Positions 1 to 8,963 of a stretch of DNA of 64,000 bases are shown piece after piece. Origin of the DNA: CBDUXP01 sp965371225 [NCBI: uncultured bacterium] (GTDB lineage: Bacteria > Abyssobacteria > SURF-5 > CBDUXP01); contig CBDUXP010000012.1 in NCBI GenBank assembly GCA_965371225.1, positions 1 through 64,000 on the forward strand. Reading direction: 5' to 3'. Positions within the stretch are counted from its first letter, which is position 1, and every line of letters starts with the position of its first letter. Both the position numbers and the translations under genes were made by a program. The notes under the pieces are model-generated. The model did no database searches, was not told the origin of the DNA, and worked only from the letters and a program-made list of their open reading frames with translations.

Positions 1-347
1 ACCCCCACCACCATCTTGAACATGTCCAGCGGCATGGGGGTGCCGTCCCTGTTGACCGTGCGCATGGCCGCGCCGACGCCCGCGCAATTGATAACCACGT
101 TCAGCTTGCCGAACTTCTGCACGGTCTGATCGATCGCGGCCTGCACGGCCTCTTCGCTGGTCACGTCGGCTGAAGCGAAAATCGCGTTGTCGCTGCCCAG
201 TTCCTGCAGGACCGCCTGGCCGTCGGCCTCGGAGATACGGTCGAGTACCGTCACGGCGCCGCCGCCGGCCAGCAATCGTTCCACGGTCGCCCGGCCCAGG
301 CCGGACGCGCCACCGGTTACCACGGAAACGCTATCGGAAAGTTGCAT
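1..347 (-). CDS. SDR-family dehydrogenase, 3' end cut by window edge
   Basis: The N-terminal 115 residues are visible and the rest lies outside the window. The protein opens with a Rossmann nucleotide-binding motif (VTGGASGLGRAT, about residues 10 to 21). An acidic residue follows at the end of the second beta strand (VLDR), which favours NAD(H). NCAGVG then takes the place of the usual NAG motif. The segment NRDGTPMPLDMF after it resembles the loop of 17-beta-HSD10-type 3-hydroxyacyl-CoA dehydrogenases, so a role in short or branched acyl-CoA oxidation is likely. The ATG at 345-347 is the first start codon in frame and precedes the Rossmann motif directly. The catalytic Tyr and Lys cannot be checked because they are outside the window. 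Confidence 0.85.
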   Translation of the reverse strand, partial: MQLSDSVSVVTGGASGLGRATVERLLAGGGAVTVLDRISEADGQAVLQELGSDNAIFASADVTSEEAVQAAIDQTVQKFGKLNVVINCAGVGAAMRTVNRDGTPMPLDMFKMVVG

Positions 348-468
348 GGGGTACCTCTGCCTCGTTCGGGCAGTCGGGCGGGTTGGTCAGCGGCGCATGC
401 TATCAGAACGCACCGCGTCAATCACCCCCCAGCCCCGGTCCCCGGCGCGGCGGGGCGCCGGCATCCGC

Positions 469-1305
469 TCAGCCGCGCGGGGCGACGGCGCCCTGCAACA
501 GGTCTTGGTCGAAGCCGCCGGGCACGATGCCGTCCCGCGCGTACAGGTACAGCGCCGCTTGGAAGATGGTCTGGAGCGTGGACTGCGTGATCGCCAGGAG
601 CACCAGGCCGACGACGGCGAGCGAGATGCAGGCGATGAGAATCGGGGCGCTCTGCGAGAAGATGCCCAGAAAGATGAGCAGAATCAGCGGGAGGCTAAGC
701 AGCCCGAAGAGCATCCCAAAGCTGAAGTGGCCGATGAACTGCTCGCCCCAGGTCCGCTGCAACAGCCGGGAGGATTCCTTGACCGCGTCGATCGGGCCGA
801 TACGCTCGATGACCAGGATTGGTACGACGAAAAAGCTGACGAGCGACCACGCCATCCCGAGCAGACCGGCGACGATCCGGCCGATAGTGTTCGATCGCTC
901 CTCGATCATGCGCAGGACCATGCCCACCGTCGCGGCGACGAGCGCCCATCCCGCGATGAGCGGCAAGCGGTTGAACGCGGCGCGGAGCCCGTCCCCGACC
1001 GTGGGGTCCCCGCCGGCCATGCGCTTGCACGCGCACGCGACGATTCCCGCGTTGAAGAAGACGATGACGAAGTAGTTGCAGAAATAGAACAAGAACGCGA
1101 GAACGGCGTAAAGGATCTGTTGCGCGGGCTCGGCGCCCTCGGGTGTCTCGAACACCCCGGCGACGAACATGGGCACCGCGAAGGAGGCGAGCACGAGGAA
1201 CTCGCAGGCGGCCGAGAAGACGGGAAAGAGGAGCAGCTCCTTGTCCTGCTTGAGGATGCCCCAGGACGCGCCCATCAGGCGCCACGTGTGCGAGATGCGG
1301 CCCAT
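469..1305 (-). CDS. DUF6159-like polytopic membrane protein
   Basis: This is a 278-residue protein with about six hydrophobic segments. Two occur near residues 25-50, one near 70-90, and others follow around 115-130, 150-175 and 210-245. It begins with a short soluble stretch (W..L..SW.ILK.DKELLLFP) that I associate with the DUF6159 family of bacterial inner-membrane proteins of unknown function. No catalytic motif is visible. The ATG at 1303-1305 has a good ribosome binding site (GGGGAG, about 6 bases upstream). It stands alone on the minus strand between an SDR gene and an aldehyde dehydrogenase, with about 120 bp on its upstream side and 80 bp to the next gene downstream. The family call rests on pattern recognition and the function is unknown. 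Confidence 0.8.
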   Translation of the reverse strand: MGRISHTWRLMGASWGILKQDKELLLFPVFSAACEFLVLASFAVPMFVAGVFETPEGAEPAQQILYAVLAFLFYFCNYFVIVFFNAGIVACACKRMAGGDPTVGDGLRAAFNRLPLIAGWALVAATVGMVLRMIEERSNTIGRIVAGLLGMAWSLVSFFVVPILVIERIGPIDAVKESSRLLQRTWGEQFIGHFSFGMLFGLLSLPLILLIFLGIFSQSAPILIACISLAVVGLVLLAITQSTLQTIFQAALYLYARDGIVPGGFDQDLLQGAVAPRG

Positions 1306-1383
1306 ACGCTCTCCCCTTCCGGCGGTCAGCGCCGACCACTATTGTACATGCGCCGGTACCCGCGCCTGCGGCCCGCTGCCGGT

Positions 1384-2811
1384 TCAGGGCGTGCGTAACA
1401 CCATGAGGCGAATCTCCGTCATGTCGTCCATGGCAAAGCGAATACCTTCGCGCCCGATGCCGCTCTCCTTTACGCCCCCGTACGGCATGTGATCCACGCG
1501 CCAGGACGGCACGTCGCCGATCACCACCCCCCCCACCTCCAGCTCATCCCACGCGCGGTGGGCCTTATAGATGTCGCGCGTGAAGATGCCCGCCTGCAAG
1601 CCGTACTCGCTGTTGTTCACTTCCCGTAGCGCCGCGTCGAAATCCGCAAACGAGGACAGCACGGCGACCGGCCCGAACGCTTCGGTGGCGCAGACGTCTG
1701 CGTCGGGGGGCACGTTCTCCAGCAGCGTCGCGTCCAGCATGGCCCCATCTCGCGTGCCGCCGCAGAGCAGGGTCGCCCCCCCGTTCACCGCGGCCTGCAC
1801 CCACCCGTGCAACCGTTCCGCTTCTCCCTCGGTAATCATCGGGCCGATGAACGTGTCCTCGTCCCCGGGATTGCCCGCCTTCAGCGCCCTTGTTGCGGCG
1901 ACCAGCGCGTCCCGGACCTGGGCGTAGACCCGCTCGTGGACCAGGATCCGTTGCACGCTGATACAGCTCTGGCCGGACTGGTAGAACGCGCCGATGATGA
2001 GACGGTTCACCACGTCATCCAAGTCGGCGTCCTCATCCACGACGCACGCGGCATTGCCCCCCAATTCGAGCACGACCTTCTTCTTCCCCGCCCGTGCCTT
2101 CAAGTCCCAGCCGACACCGGGGGAGCCCGTGAAGCTCAGCAATTTGAACCGATCGTCTTCCGTGAAGAGGCGCGCGCCGTCGCGCCGGCACGGCAAGATG
2201 GAGAAGGCCCCCTCCGGCAGGTCCGTTTCGGCGAGCACCTCACCGATGATCAGGGCGCCGATGGGTGTCCAACTCGCCGGCTTCAGCACGAATGGGCAGC
2301 CCACCGCCAGGGCGGGCGCCACCTTGTGCGCTGCCAGGTTCAGCGGGAAGTTGAACGGCGAGATGAACGAGCACGGTCCGACCGGGACACGCTTCCACAT
2401 GCCCCAATAGGCGCGGGTGCGCGCGCTGATATCCAGGGGCATCACTTCGCCGGTCATGCGCACCGCTTCCTCGGCCGCGATGCGGAAGGTGTCCACCAGC
2501 CGGCTGACCTCGCCGCGGCTGTCTTTGATGGGCTTGCCGGCCTCGATGCACAGGGACTGGGCCAGTTCTTCGGCGCGCTCCGTAAACCGCTGCACGCAGT
2601 GATTCAGCACGGCCTGCCGTTCGTAAGCCGCCATACGGCGCATGGGCTCCGCGGCTTCGACGGCCTTGGTGATGGCCGCATCGATGGCCGCCTCGTCCGC
2701 CAGGGCCACGCGCGTAGCGACTTGACCCGTGTACTTGTCCGTGACCTCGAGGTCCGTATTCGGCTGGTGGGGCGCGTTAGCCAAGTAGTACGGATAGCTG
2801 TCCTTGAGCAT
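1384..2811 (-). CDS. NAD(P)-dependent aldehyde dehydrogenase
   Basis: The protein is 475 residues, a normal length for the ALDH superfamily. It should oxidise an aldehyde to a carboxylate in the cytoplasm. Visible landmarks are the proton-relay motif SPFNFPLNLAAHK, the cofactor contact KPAS, the FTGSPGVG loop, the general base in LELGGNA, and the nucleophilic cysteine in QSGQSCISVQR. The C-terminal substrate and oligomerisation region ends with PYGGVKESGIGREG. The sequence is closest in feel to the succinate-semialdehyde, lactaldehyde and non-phosphorylating glyceraldehyde-3-phosphate groups, and I cannot name the substrate. The ATG at 2809-2811 follows a GAGGT ribosome binding site. The promoter side faces the divergent exonuclease III gene 150 bp away. 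Confidence 0.93.
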   Translation of the reverse strand: MLKDSYPYYLANAPHQPNTDLEVTDKYTGQVATRVALADEAAIDAAITKAVEAAEPMRRMAAYERQAVLNHCVQRFTERAEELAQSLCIEAGKPIKDSRGEVSRLVDTFRIAAEEAVRMTGEVMPLDISARTRAYWGMWKRVPVGPCSFISPFNFPLNLAAHKVAPALAVGCPFVLKPASWTPIGALIIGEVLAETDLPEGAFSILPCRRDGARLFTEDDRFKLLSFTGSPGVGWDLKARAGKKKVVLELGGNAACVVDEDADLDDVVNRLIIGAFYQSGQSCISVQRILVHERVYAQVRDALVAATRALKAGNPGDEDTFIGPMITEGEAERLHGWVQAAVNGGATLLCGGTRDGAMLDATLLENVPPDADVCATEAFGPVAVLSSFADFDAALREVNNSEYGLQAGIFTRDIYKAHRAWDELEVGGVVIGDVPSWRVDHMPYGGVKESGIGREGIRFAMDDMTEIRLMVLRTP

Positions 2812-2963
2812 GAGCTACCTCGATGCGCAGCGCGCGGGACGGGGAGAGGGGCGAGTCGGTGAAACTATAACCTAACGCGTCTCGCATGCCGATGCCATGC
2901 GTAGCGGGTACGTGGTGCGTGATAAGCTGCGCCCCGTCCGTCCAACCCCACTCCCCCTTCCCC

Positions 2964-3779
2964 ATGGCCACGCCGAACCAGCTGCGCGTCACCTCGTGGA
3001 ACGTCAATTCCCTACGCGCCCGCGCCACGCGCGTGTTCGAGTGGATCGACGCCCATCAGCCGGACGTGCTGTGCCTGCAAGAGACGAAGGCGGTCGACGC
3101 GGTCTTCCCGTATGAGGAGTTCGAGCAGCACGGGTACACGGCGGAGGCCTTCGGCCAGAAGACGTACAATGGCGTGGCGCTCGTCGCCAAGCACGGCCTG
3201 AGCCTGCGGGACGTGCAGCGCGGCCTGCCCGACGACGATGCGGACGCGCAGAAGCGCCTCATCGCGGCGGACGTGCGCGGCGTGCGCATCATCAATGTCT
3301 ACGTGCCGAACGGGCAAGCTGTCGGCACCGACAAGTTCGCCTACAAGCTCGCCTGGCTCCGGCGGCTGTGCGCCATGTTTCACGACCGGCACGACCCCGC
3401 ACAGCGGCTGCTCATCTGCGGCGATTTCAACATTGCGCCCGAGGATCGCGACGTGCACGCCCCGGACGCCTGGCGGGGCAAGGTGCTCTTCAGCGATGAG
3501 GAGCACGCGGCGCTAGCCGCCCTCACGGCGTGGGGTCTGGAGGATGCGTTTCGCCTGCACGTCCAGGATGCCGGGCACTACACATGGTGGGACTACCGCA
3601 GCCTGGCGTTTCAGAAGCGGCGCGGCCTGCGCATCGATCTCTTCCTGGTGACGGAGGCGCTAGCCCAGCAGTGCACGGACGTCGCGTGCGACAAGGACGA
3701 ACGGCGCGCGCGTAAGGGGCAACCCGACCTCAAGCCATCCGACCATGCGCCGGTCACGGCCACGTTCGCCCTGGACTAG
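2964..3779 (+). CDS. xthA: Exodeoxyribonuclease III
   Basis: This 271-residue DNA repair enzyme should cut at abasic sites and degrade duplex DNA from 3' ends. It belongs to the endonuclease/exonuclease/phosphatase family. Visible motifs are SWNVNSLRAR near the N-terminus, LCLQETKA with the metal-binding Glu, INVYVPNG, CGDFNIAP, the TWWDYRS segment typical of the ExoIII branch, RIDLFLVT, and the catalytic SDHAPV near the C-terminus. An upstream in-frame ATG at 2886 would add 26 residues of non-conserved sequence. I chose the ATG at 2964 because homology begins immediately after it and the length then matches the family. It converges on pntB 42 bp downstream. Confidence 0.93.
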   Translation: MATPNQLRVTSWNVNSLRARATRVFEWIDAHQPDVLCLQETKAVDAVFPYEEFEQHGYTAEAFGQKTYNGVALVAKHGLSLRDVQRGLPDDDADAQKRLIAADVRGVRIINVYVPNGQAVGTDKFAYKLAWLRRLCAMFHDRHDPAQRLLICGDFNIAPEDRDVHAPDAWRGKVLFSDEEHAALAALTAWGLEDAFRLHVQDAGHYTWWDYRSLAFQKRRGLRIDLFLVTEALAQQCTDVACDKDERRARKGQPDLKPSDHAPVTATFALD

Positions 3780-3821
3780 GGGCCGAGCGCCGGGCGGCGC
3801 CCGCCGGCACTTGGGCCCGGC

Positions 3822-5273
3822 CTAGCCCTCTTTCAGGCTCTCGACCACTTCGGTCATCATCTGCTTGCCGTCGCCGAAGAGCATGATCGTGTTGTCCGCG
3901 GCAAACAACGGGTTCGGGATGCCCGCAAAGCCGGGGCTGAGACTCCGCTTCACGACGACCACGGTGCGGGCCTTGTCCACCTCGATGATGGGCATGCCCG
4001 CGATGGCGCTTTGGGGATCGTCCCGGGCCACCGGATTGACCACGTCGTTCGCGCCGAGCACGATGGCCACATCCACTTCGGCCAGCGTGGCGTTGACATC
4101 GTCCATCTCTCGCAACTTCTCGTACGGCACATCGGACTCGGCCAGCAGCACGTTCATGTGCCCCGGCATGCGACCCGCCACCGGGTGGATCCCGTACTCG
4201 ACCTCCACGCCGTGCTCCTCGAGCGTCCGCTCCAACTGCCGCACGGCGTGCTGCGCCTGCGCGACGGCCATGCCGTAACCCGGCACGATAAGCACACGCC
4301 GCACGTCCTCGAGCAGCATGGCCACCTCTTCGGGGGAGGTCGCCTTGATCTTGCCCGCGTACACCTCGTCCGCGGTCGCGGTCTCCGCCGACGGCCCGAG
4401 CGTGCCGAAGATCACGTTCGCGAGCGAGCGGTTCATGGCTTTGCACATGATGTTCGTCAAGATCAGGCCGGACGCCCCCACGAGTGCCCCGGCGATGATC
4501 AGCATCGTGTTGTTGATCACGAACCCCGCGGCACACGCCGCCAACCCCGAATAGGAATTCAACAGGGAAATTACCACGGGCATGTCCGCGCCGCCGATGG
4601 GCAGCACGAGCAGAATGCCGAGTATCGCGGCCACGATGCACAGGATGAAGTACACGAACCACGCTTGCGGCGTGGTCGCAATGTATGCACCGATCAGGAG
4701 GCAGAGGAGGAACAGGCCCCCGGTCACAAACCTGTTGCCGAGGAGCGGGAACTTCGCGTTCTCGATCGCCCGAAGTTCCTGCAGCTTCCCCGCGGCGACG
4801 AGGCTGCCGAAGAACGTCACGGAGCCGATGAGCCCCGTCGCGGCCGTGGCCACCCCGGCGCGCAACGCTTCCGCCTGCGGAATGTCCGCGAATATGGCCA
4901 TACCCGCCACGAGCATGGAGGCCGCGCCGCCGAACCCGTTGAACAGCCCCACCAACTGCGGCATCTGCGTCATCTTCACGTTGATGGCCAAGAACGCGCC
5001 GCACGCGCCGCCCAGCGCCAGAGCCGCGACCAGCATGGGGAGGGATATGATGCCGCCCCACAGTAGCGTCGCGACCACCGCCAGGAGCATGCCGAGGCCG
5101 CTGATCAGGTTGCCCCGCACCGCGGTGCGGGGATGGGTCAGCCCTTTCAACCCATAGATGAAGAGCGCCGCCGCCACCAGATAGGTCATGCGCCGCGGGG
5201 TATCGGCCCCGCCTGCGGCCGCGGTCTCCAGGAATTCGGGCGTCGTCAGCGCCTCGGTCACCTCCTGAAGCAT
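3822..5273 (-). CDS. pntB: NAD(P) transhydrogenase subunit beta
   Basis: The 483-residue membrane subunit of the proton-translocating Re/Si-specific transhydrogenase has about eight to nine transmembrane helices (roughly residues 30 to 280). The soluble NADP(H)-binding domain III follows, marked by VPGYGMAVAQAQHAVRQL, GIHPVAGRMPGHMNVLLAE and VVVKRSLSPGFAGIPNPLF. With the alpha subunits it transfers hydride from NADH to NADP+ using the proton gradient. The start at 5273 lies 3 bp from the pntAB stop and has an AAAGGG site about 8 bases upstream. A second in-frame ATG at 5189 would give the shorter N-terminus common in the family, so the exact start is uncertain. It is the last gene of the pnt operon. 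Confidence 0.95.
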   Translation of the reverse strand: MLQEVTEALTTPEFLETAAAGGADTPRRMTYLVAAALFIYGLKGLTHPRTAVRGNLISGLGMLLAVVATLLWGGIISLPMLVAALALGGACGAFLAINVKMTQMPQLVGLFNGFGGAASMLVAGMAIFADIPQAEALRAGVATAATGLIGSVTFFGSLVAAGKLQELRAIENAKFPLLGNRFVTGGLFLLCLLIGAYIATTPQAWFVYFILCIVAAILGILLVLPIGGADMPVVISLLNSYSGLAACAAGFVINNTMLIIAGALVGASGLILTNIMCKAMNRSLANVIFGTLGPSAETATADEVYAGKIKATSPEEVAMLLEDVRRVLIVPGYGMAVAQAQHAVRQLERTLEEHGVEVEYGIHPVAGRMPGHMNVLLAESDVPYEKLREMDDVNATLAEVDVAIVLGANDVVNPVARDDPQSAIAGMPIIEVDKARTVVVVKRSLSPGFAGIPNPLFAADNTIMLFGDGKQMMTEVVESLKEG

Positions 5274-5276
5274 CGC

Positions 5277-5546
5277 CTAGCCCTTTCGCCGGAACATGGA
5301 CAGCATCCGGTGCGTCACCATGTACCCGCCCACCACGTTGACGGTCGCCAACACGATCGCCCCGAACCCCAGGACGCGGGCGATCGCAGGATCCGGCCAG
5401 AGCAGGGCCCCCACCACGGTGATGCCGGAGATCGCGTTTGAGCCGGACATCAACGGCGTATGCAGCGTTGGCGGCACTTTCGTGATGATCTCGAACCCGA
5501 TGAAGATTGACAGGACGAAAATAGTCAGCCCGGTCGCGACATCCAT
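5277..5546 (-). CDS. pntAB: NAD(P) transhydrogenase subunit alpha, membrane part
   Basis: The gene encodes 89 residues with three hydrophobic helices, matching the C-terminal membrane segment of the alpha subunit. In many bacteria this segment is a separate polypeptide. Recognisable sequence includes FVLSIFIGFEIITKVPPTLHT and the following SGSNAISGI, both standard for this subunit. Its ATG overlaps the TAA stop of pntAA by one base (TAATG), which implies translational coupling. PntB begins 3 bp after its stop. The three genes therefore form one tightly packed operon in the order pntAA, pntAB, pntB. Confidence 0.95.
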   Translation of the reverse strand: MDVATGLTIFVLSIFIGFEIITKVPPTLHTPLMSGSNAISGITVVGALLWPDPAIARVLGFGAIVLATVNVVGGYMVTHRMLSMFRRKG

Positions 5547-6811
5547 TACGCGTCCTCCTCCGACGAATCATCTGCGCTGTCATCCGCAGATTCGTCGTCG
5601 TTTCCGTCCGCCGAATCGTCGTCGGTCGTCTCCGGTTCCGGTTCGGGCGACGTCAGTGGTTCCAGTTCCAGCAACTCGCGAATCCGTGCGTTGACCACGT
5701 CGCCGTCCCGGGTCACGAGGGTGTCGCGGATAATTTCGTCATCAAGATCGATGTGCAGGTCCCCATCCTTCATCAAGTTGAGGAGGTACGTACTCATGTT
5801 CTTCGCGAACATCTGGCTGGCGTGGAATGGAACGGTCGCCGGGAGATTGAGCGGGCCGATGATCGTCACCCCGTTCACCCGCACGGATTCCCCCGGCGTG
5901 GTCAGCTCGCAATTGCCCCCCCGCTCGGCCGCGAGATCGACAATCACCGACCCGGGCCGCATGCCCCGCGCCATCTCCGCGGTCACGAGAATCGGCGCGC
6001 GCCGCCCCGGGATCGCCGCCGTGGTAATGACCACGTCGCTCTCGGCGATCACCTTCGCCATTAACTCGCGCTGTTTCTGGAGAAACTCATCGCTCTGTTC
6101 CTTCGCGTACCCGCCCTTGTCCTCTGCGCCGCCGGTCTCCAAATCCACTTCCACGAATTTGGCGCCGAGACTTTCCACTTGCTCCTTCACGACGGGCCGC
6201 ACGTCATACGCCTCGACGACGGCTCCCATGCGGCGCGCGCTCGCGATGGCCTGCAGGCCGGCCACCCCGGCGCCCATGATGAAGGCCTTGGCCGCGGTCA
6301 CCGTCCCCGCCGCGGTCATCATCATGGGAAACATCTTCGGCAGCGCATCGGCGGCCAGGAGTACGGCCTTGTACCCGGCGATGGTGGCCATGGAGGAGAG
6401 GATGTCCATACTTTGCGCTCGCGTGATCCGCGGCACCAGCTCCAGCGCAAAGCTCGTGACGCCGCGCGCGGCTTCGTCTTTGGCCGCCTCCGGCGCGCCG
6501 AGCGGGTCCGTGGATCCGATCAGCACTTGGCCGGAGCGCATGCGGTCGAGATCGGCGCGCCCGGCTTCCGGGTTGGCGCCAAGCCCGCGGACCTGGACGA
6601 TGATGTCCGCCTGGGCAAACACGGCATCGCGATCGGCGGCGACCGTGCCGCCGCGCTCCTCGTAGTCCGCGTCCGGAAAGCCGGCTTCGGCCCCCGCGCC
6701 CGGTTCCAACAGGACTTGGAGGCCCGCCTTGGCGAGCGGCGGCAGCGAGGCAGGCACGAGGGCGACGCGGCGCTCTCCGCGAAACGTTTCCTTCGGAATT
6801 CCGACGAGCAT
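5546..6811 (-). CDS. pntAA: NAD(P) transhydrogenase subunit alpha, NAD-binding part
   Basis: This 421-residue soluble subunit carries the NAD(H)-binding domain I. It begins MLVGIPKETFRGERRVALVP, the alanine-dehydrogenase/PNT N-terminal signature. Later come the Rossmann segment GAGVAGLQAIASARRMGA (about residues 175-192) and the mobile-loop region YAKEQSDEFLQKQ. The final 45 residues are an acidic Asp/Glu/Ser-rich tail (many E and D from about residue 375), which is longer than I expect for the family and probably disordered. The ATG at 6811 has an AAGGAAGG ribosome binding site 6 bases upstream. It is the first gene of the pnt operon and is divergent from the UspA gene. Confidence 0.95.
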   Translation of the reverse strand: MLVGIPKETFRGERRVALVPASLPPLAKAGLQVLLEPGAGAEAGFPDADYEERGGTVAADRDAVFAQADIIVQVRGLGANPEAGRADLDRMRSGQVLIGSTDPLGAPEAAKDEAARGVTSFALELVPRITRAQSMDILSSMATIAGYKAVLLAADALPKMFPMMMTAAGTVTAAKAFIMGAGVAGLQAIASARRMGAVVEAYDVRPVVKEQVESLGAKFVEVDLETGGAEDKGGYAKEQSDEFLQKQRELMAKVIAESDVVITTAAIPGRRAPILVTAEMARGMRPGSVIVDLAAERGGNCELTTPGESVRVNGVTIIGPLNLPATVPFHASQMFAKNMSTYLLNLMKDGDLHIDLDDEIIRDTLVTRDGDVVNARIRELLELEPLTSPEPEPETTDDDSADGNDDESADDSADDSSEEDA

Positions 6812-7162
6812 GGCGACCTTCCTTGGACCTTACCGGCCGGGGTGCATCACAAAACGGCCCTAGCATACCCGAAGGCAGCCGCGGGGAGTGCATCGGGCCC
6901 ACCACCCTGGGCCGGCGGCGAGACGGGGCCCGCTGGGATGCGCCGGCGGAACGTCCCAGCGGCGTGTTCACGAACCTGAAAGGCCCTGTACTGGGCCGAT
7001 GTAGCGACGGTGCAGGGCATGCACGTGCGCCGCGGAACCCGCATACTCCAGGGAAGGAGTACACTATTCAGAGGAATTGCCGGTCGCGCGATCACCTGGA
7101 GCGCGGGGGCCGGCGCCCACCTCGGGCCGGGGCCTCGGAGCGCTGCCCGAATGGGAGCGAGC
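6812..7162. other. Divergent intergenic region, pntAA / uspA
   Basis: This 351-bp non-coding stretch separates two divergent genes and should hold promoters for both. The one clear element is a perfect inverted repeat, TACTCC at 7044-7049 and GGAGTA at 7056-7061, separated by AGGGAA. A TACACT hexamer (7060-7065) overlapping its right arm could be a -10 box for the stress protein gene, but no convincing -35 box precedes it. Nothing else recognisable was seen. Confidence 0.4.
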
Positions 7163-7672
7163 ATGGTCAAGCATATCCTCCTGGCCGTGGATGATTCGCC
7201 GGCCAGCGCGCGCGTGGCGGAGTACGTGGGCGGCATGCTCCAGATCGACCCCCACGGGCGGCGGAAGCGGGACAACGTCCGCATCACGATCCTGCACATC
7301 TATCCGCGCACCCTTCAGTCGCAATACGCCACGGGCCAGGCCCTGGCGCACGATCTCCACATGCCGCACTATGAGTACGCGCTCGAGGCGGACCACGACG
7401 TGGCGGTCCACGCGCACAAGATTCGCCGGCCGACGGATGACGCGCGGGAGCAGCTCCTGGAGTTGGGCGTGCCGCACAACGCCATCGACGTCCACCATAA
7501 GCAGGCGGGCCCGGCGGCGGATGTGGCGGCCATGATCATCGCCACCGCGAAAAAATACGGGTGCGACACCATTGCGGTCGGCCGGAACCGGGACCAGCGC
7601 TTCCTGCGCACCCACATCAGCGACGCTGTCATCAAGCGCAGCCAAGACCTCGCCGTCTGGGTCGTCCACTAG
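7163..7672 (+). CDS. Universal stress protein (UspA family)
   Basis: The protein is 169 residues with the single-domain UspA fold: a first beta strand ending in the nucleotide-contacting Asp (ILLAVDDSPAS), a middle region rich in charged residues, and a C-terminal strand (CDTIAVGRN) followed by helix and WVVH. ATP-binding members carry a G-x2-G-x9-G-S/T motif here. This one reads VGRNRDQRFLRTHISDAV and lacks the later glycines, so nucleotide binding may be lost. The region between strands 1 and 2 is longer than usual (about 20 extra residues). I chose the ATG at 7163 because GGGAG lies about 6 bases upstream and the motif begins just after it. Its TAG overlaps the stop of the convergent ATP-grasp gene by two bases. 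Confidence 0.85.
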   Translation: MVKHILLAVDDSPASARVAEYVGGMLQIDPHGRRKRDNVRITILHIYPRTLQSQYATGQALAHDLHMPHYEYALEADHDVAVHAHKIRRPTDDAREQLLELGVPHNAIDVHHKQAGPAADVAAMIIATAKKYGCDTIAVGRNRDQRFLRTHISDAVIKRSQDLAVWVVH

Positions 7673-8925
7673 TCCGCGAGCACGAAGACGAGCGCCTGGT
7701 GCGCGGCGCGGAGCGCGGATTCCACTGCATCGGGCGAATCGGCGCGCGCGAAGATGAAGCCCAGGTACAGCCCACCGTCAGGCAGGGGCGTTACGGTCTG
7801 GCCGGGATGCACGGTGATGACCACGTCTTCCACCCCCGGCACGGCGAACGCCGCGGCGCGCCCACGCACCTCTTGCAACACTCCGGCCCCGGGAATGGGC
7901 AGCATCATCACCCCCGCGGGCTGCTGCTCGCGTTGGTACGACGCAACGTCCAGGCCTATGGCGTGACGGATGATCAGTTCTTCCAACGAGACGCCCACCC
8001 CGAACCGCAGGGTGCGTGAGCAGAGGCCGCCGATGGAGCGCGCTGCCACTTCGATGACGCAGGGCCCCTCAGCCGTCAGGCGCAGCTCCGCGTGGATCGG
8101 ACCCTCGCGCAAGCCCAGCGCTTGCGCCGCCTCCGCCACCGCCGCGGTGACAGCGCGCTGCTGCTCGTCAGACTCCCGGGACGGTGTCACGTAAATCGTC
8201 TCCTCGAAGTACGGCCCCTCGAGCGGGTCCGGCTTGTCGAACAGCGCGAGCGCCAGCAGTTCACCTCGCGCCAACAATCCCTCGAACGCCACCTCCCGGC
8301 CCGGCAGGTAATCCTCCACGAGCACGTGCGCGTCGAGACCGGCGTCCGCGTGAGAGCGCGCCTGCCGAATGATGGTGGCAACCCGCGCGAACGCGGCGGT
8401 GAATTCGGCCGGCTCGTCGGCGCGGATGACCCCCTGGCTGGCGGCCAAGCCCCGCGGCTTGAGCACGCAGGGGTACCGCACCTCCCGCGCGACGGCCACC
8501 GCGTCCGCATCGAGCGGCACGAGCCGGTAGCCCGGGACGCGCACGCCGCCCTCCCGCAGCGCCTCGCGCATGCTGAACTTGTCCCGCGCCGCACGCGCAG
8601 CGCTGACATCCGTATGCGGCAGCCCCAGCGCCGCGGCTACCGCCGCCGCGGCCACGGTCGTCCGATCGTCCACCCCCACCACCCCGCACACGGGATGTTC
8701 CCGCGCGAAGGCCACGGCGGCCGCGGCAGCCTGTTCCGGATGCCGGAAGTCGAGGGTCAGGAAGTCAGCCCCATCACTCGCGGCGAGCGCGCTCGCTTCC
8801 TCCGTCGCCACGGTCACCGCCATGTGGACCTGGACGTTCAGGCGCTTCGCCGCCTGCATGAACGCCTCGGCCCGGTACGTCGTGGTGGGGATAAGGAGCA
8901 GCAGCCGCCCTGGGACGTGCGGCAT
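7669..8925 (-). CDS. ATP-grasp domain ligase-like protein
   Basis: The 418-residue protein has the domain order of ATP-grasp carboxylate-amine ligases. An N-terminal Rossmann-like domain includes GVVGVDDRTTVAAAAVAAALGLPHT. The ATP-grasp core follows, with KFSMREALREGGV, PCVLKPRGLAASQGVI, VEDYLPGREVAFEGLL and a metal-binding GPCVIEVAARSIGG near residue 300. It then has a C-terminal beta-rich segment. It should join a carboxylate to an amine or similar nucleophile with ATP hydrolysis, and the substrate is unknown. Longer readings of the frame add about 139 residues that overlap the NfuA-like gene, so I chose the ATG at 8925. It lies 38 bp downstream of the NfuA-like gene on the same strand, which suggests a shared transcript with it and possibly with the radical SAM gene. 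Confidence 0.85.
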   Translation of the reverse strand: MPHVPGRLLLLIPTTTYRAEAFMQAAKRLNVQVHMAVTVATEEASALAASDGADFLTLDFRHPEQAAAAAVAFAREHPVCGVVGVDDRTTVAAAAVAAALGLPHTDVSAARAARDKFSMREALREGGVRVPGYRLVPLDADAVAVAREVRYPCVLKPRGLAASQGVIRADEPAEFTAAFARVATIIRQARSHADAGLDAHVLVEDYLPGREVAFEGLLARGELLALALFDKPDPLEGPYFEETIYVTPSRESDEQQRAVTAAVAEAAQALGLREGPIHAELRLTAEGPCVIEVAARSIGGLCSRTLRFGVGVSLEELIIRHAIGLDVASYQREQQPAGVMMLPIPGAGVLQEVRGRAAAFAVPGVEDVVITVHPGQTVTPLPDGGLYLGFIFARADSPDAVESALRAAHQALVFVLAD

Positions 8926-8963
8926 AGTGGTCGGTGTTCGGGTGGCGGCCCGCCGCCCCGCGG

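Noticed and set aside
187-1398. 403-residue plus-strand open frame
   Set aside because: It is antisense to the SDR and DUF6159-like genes, has a charged, low-complexity composition typical of GC-rich shadow frames, and has no domain.
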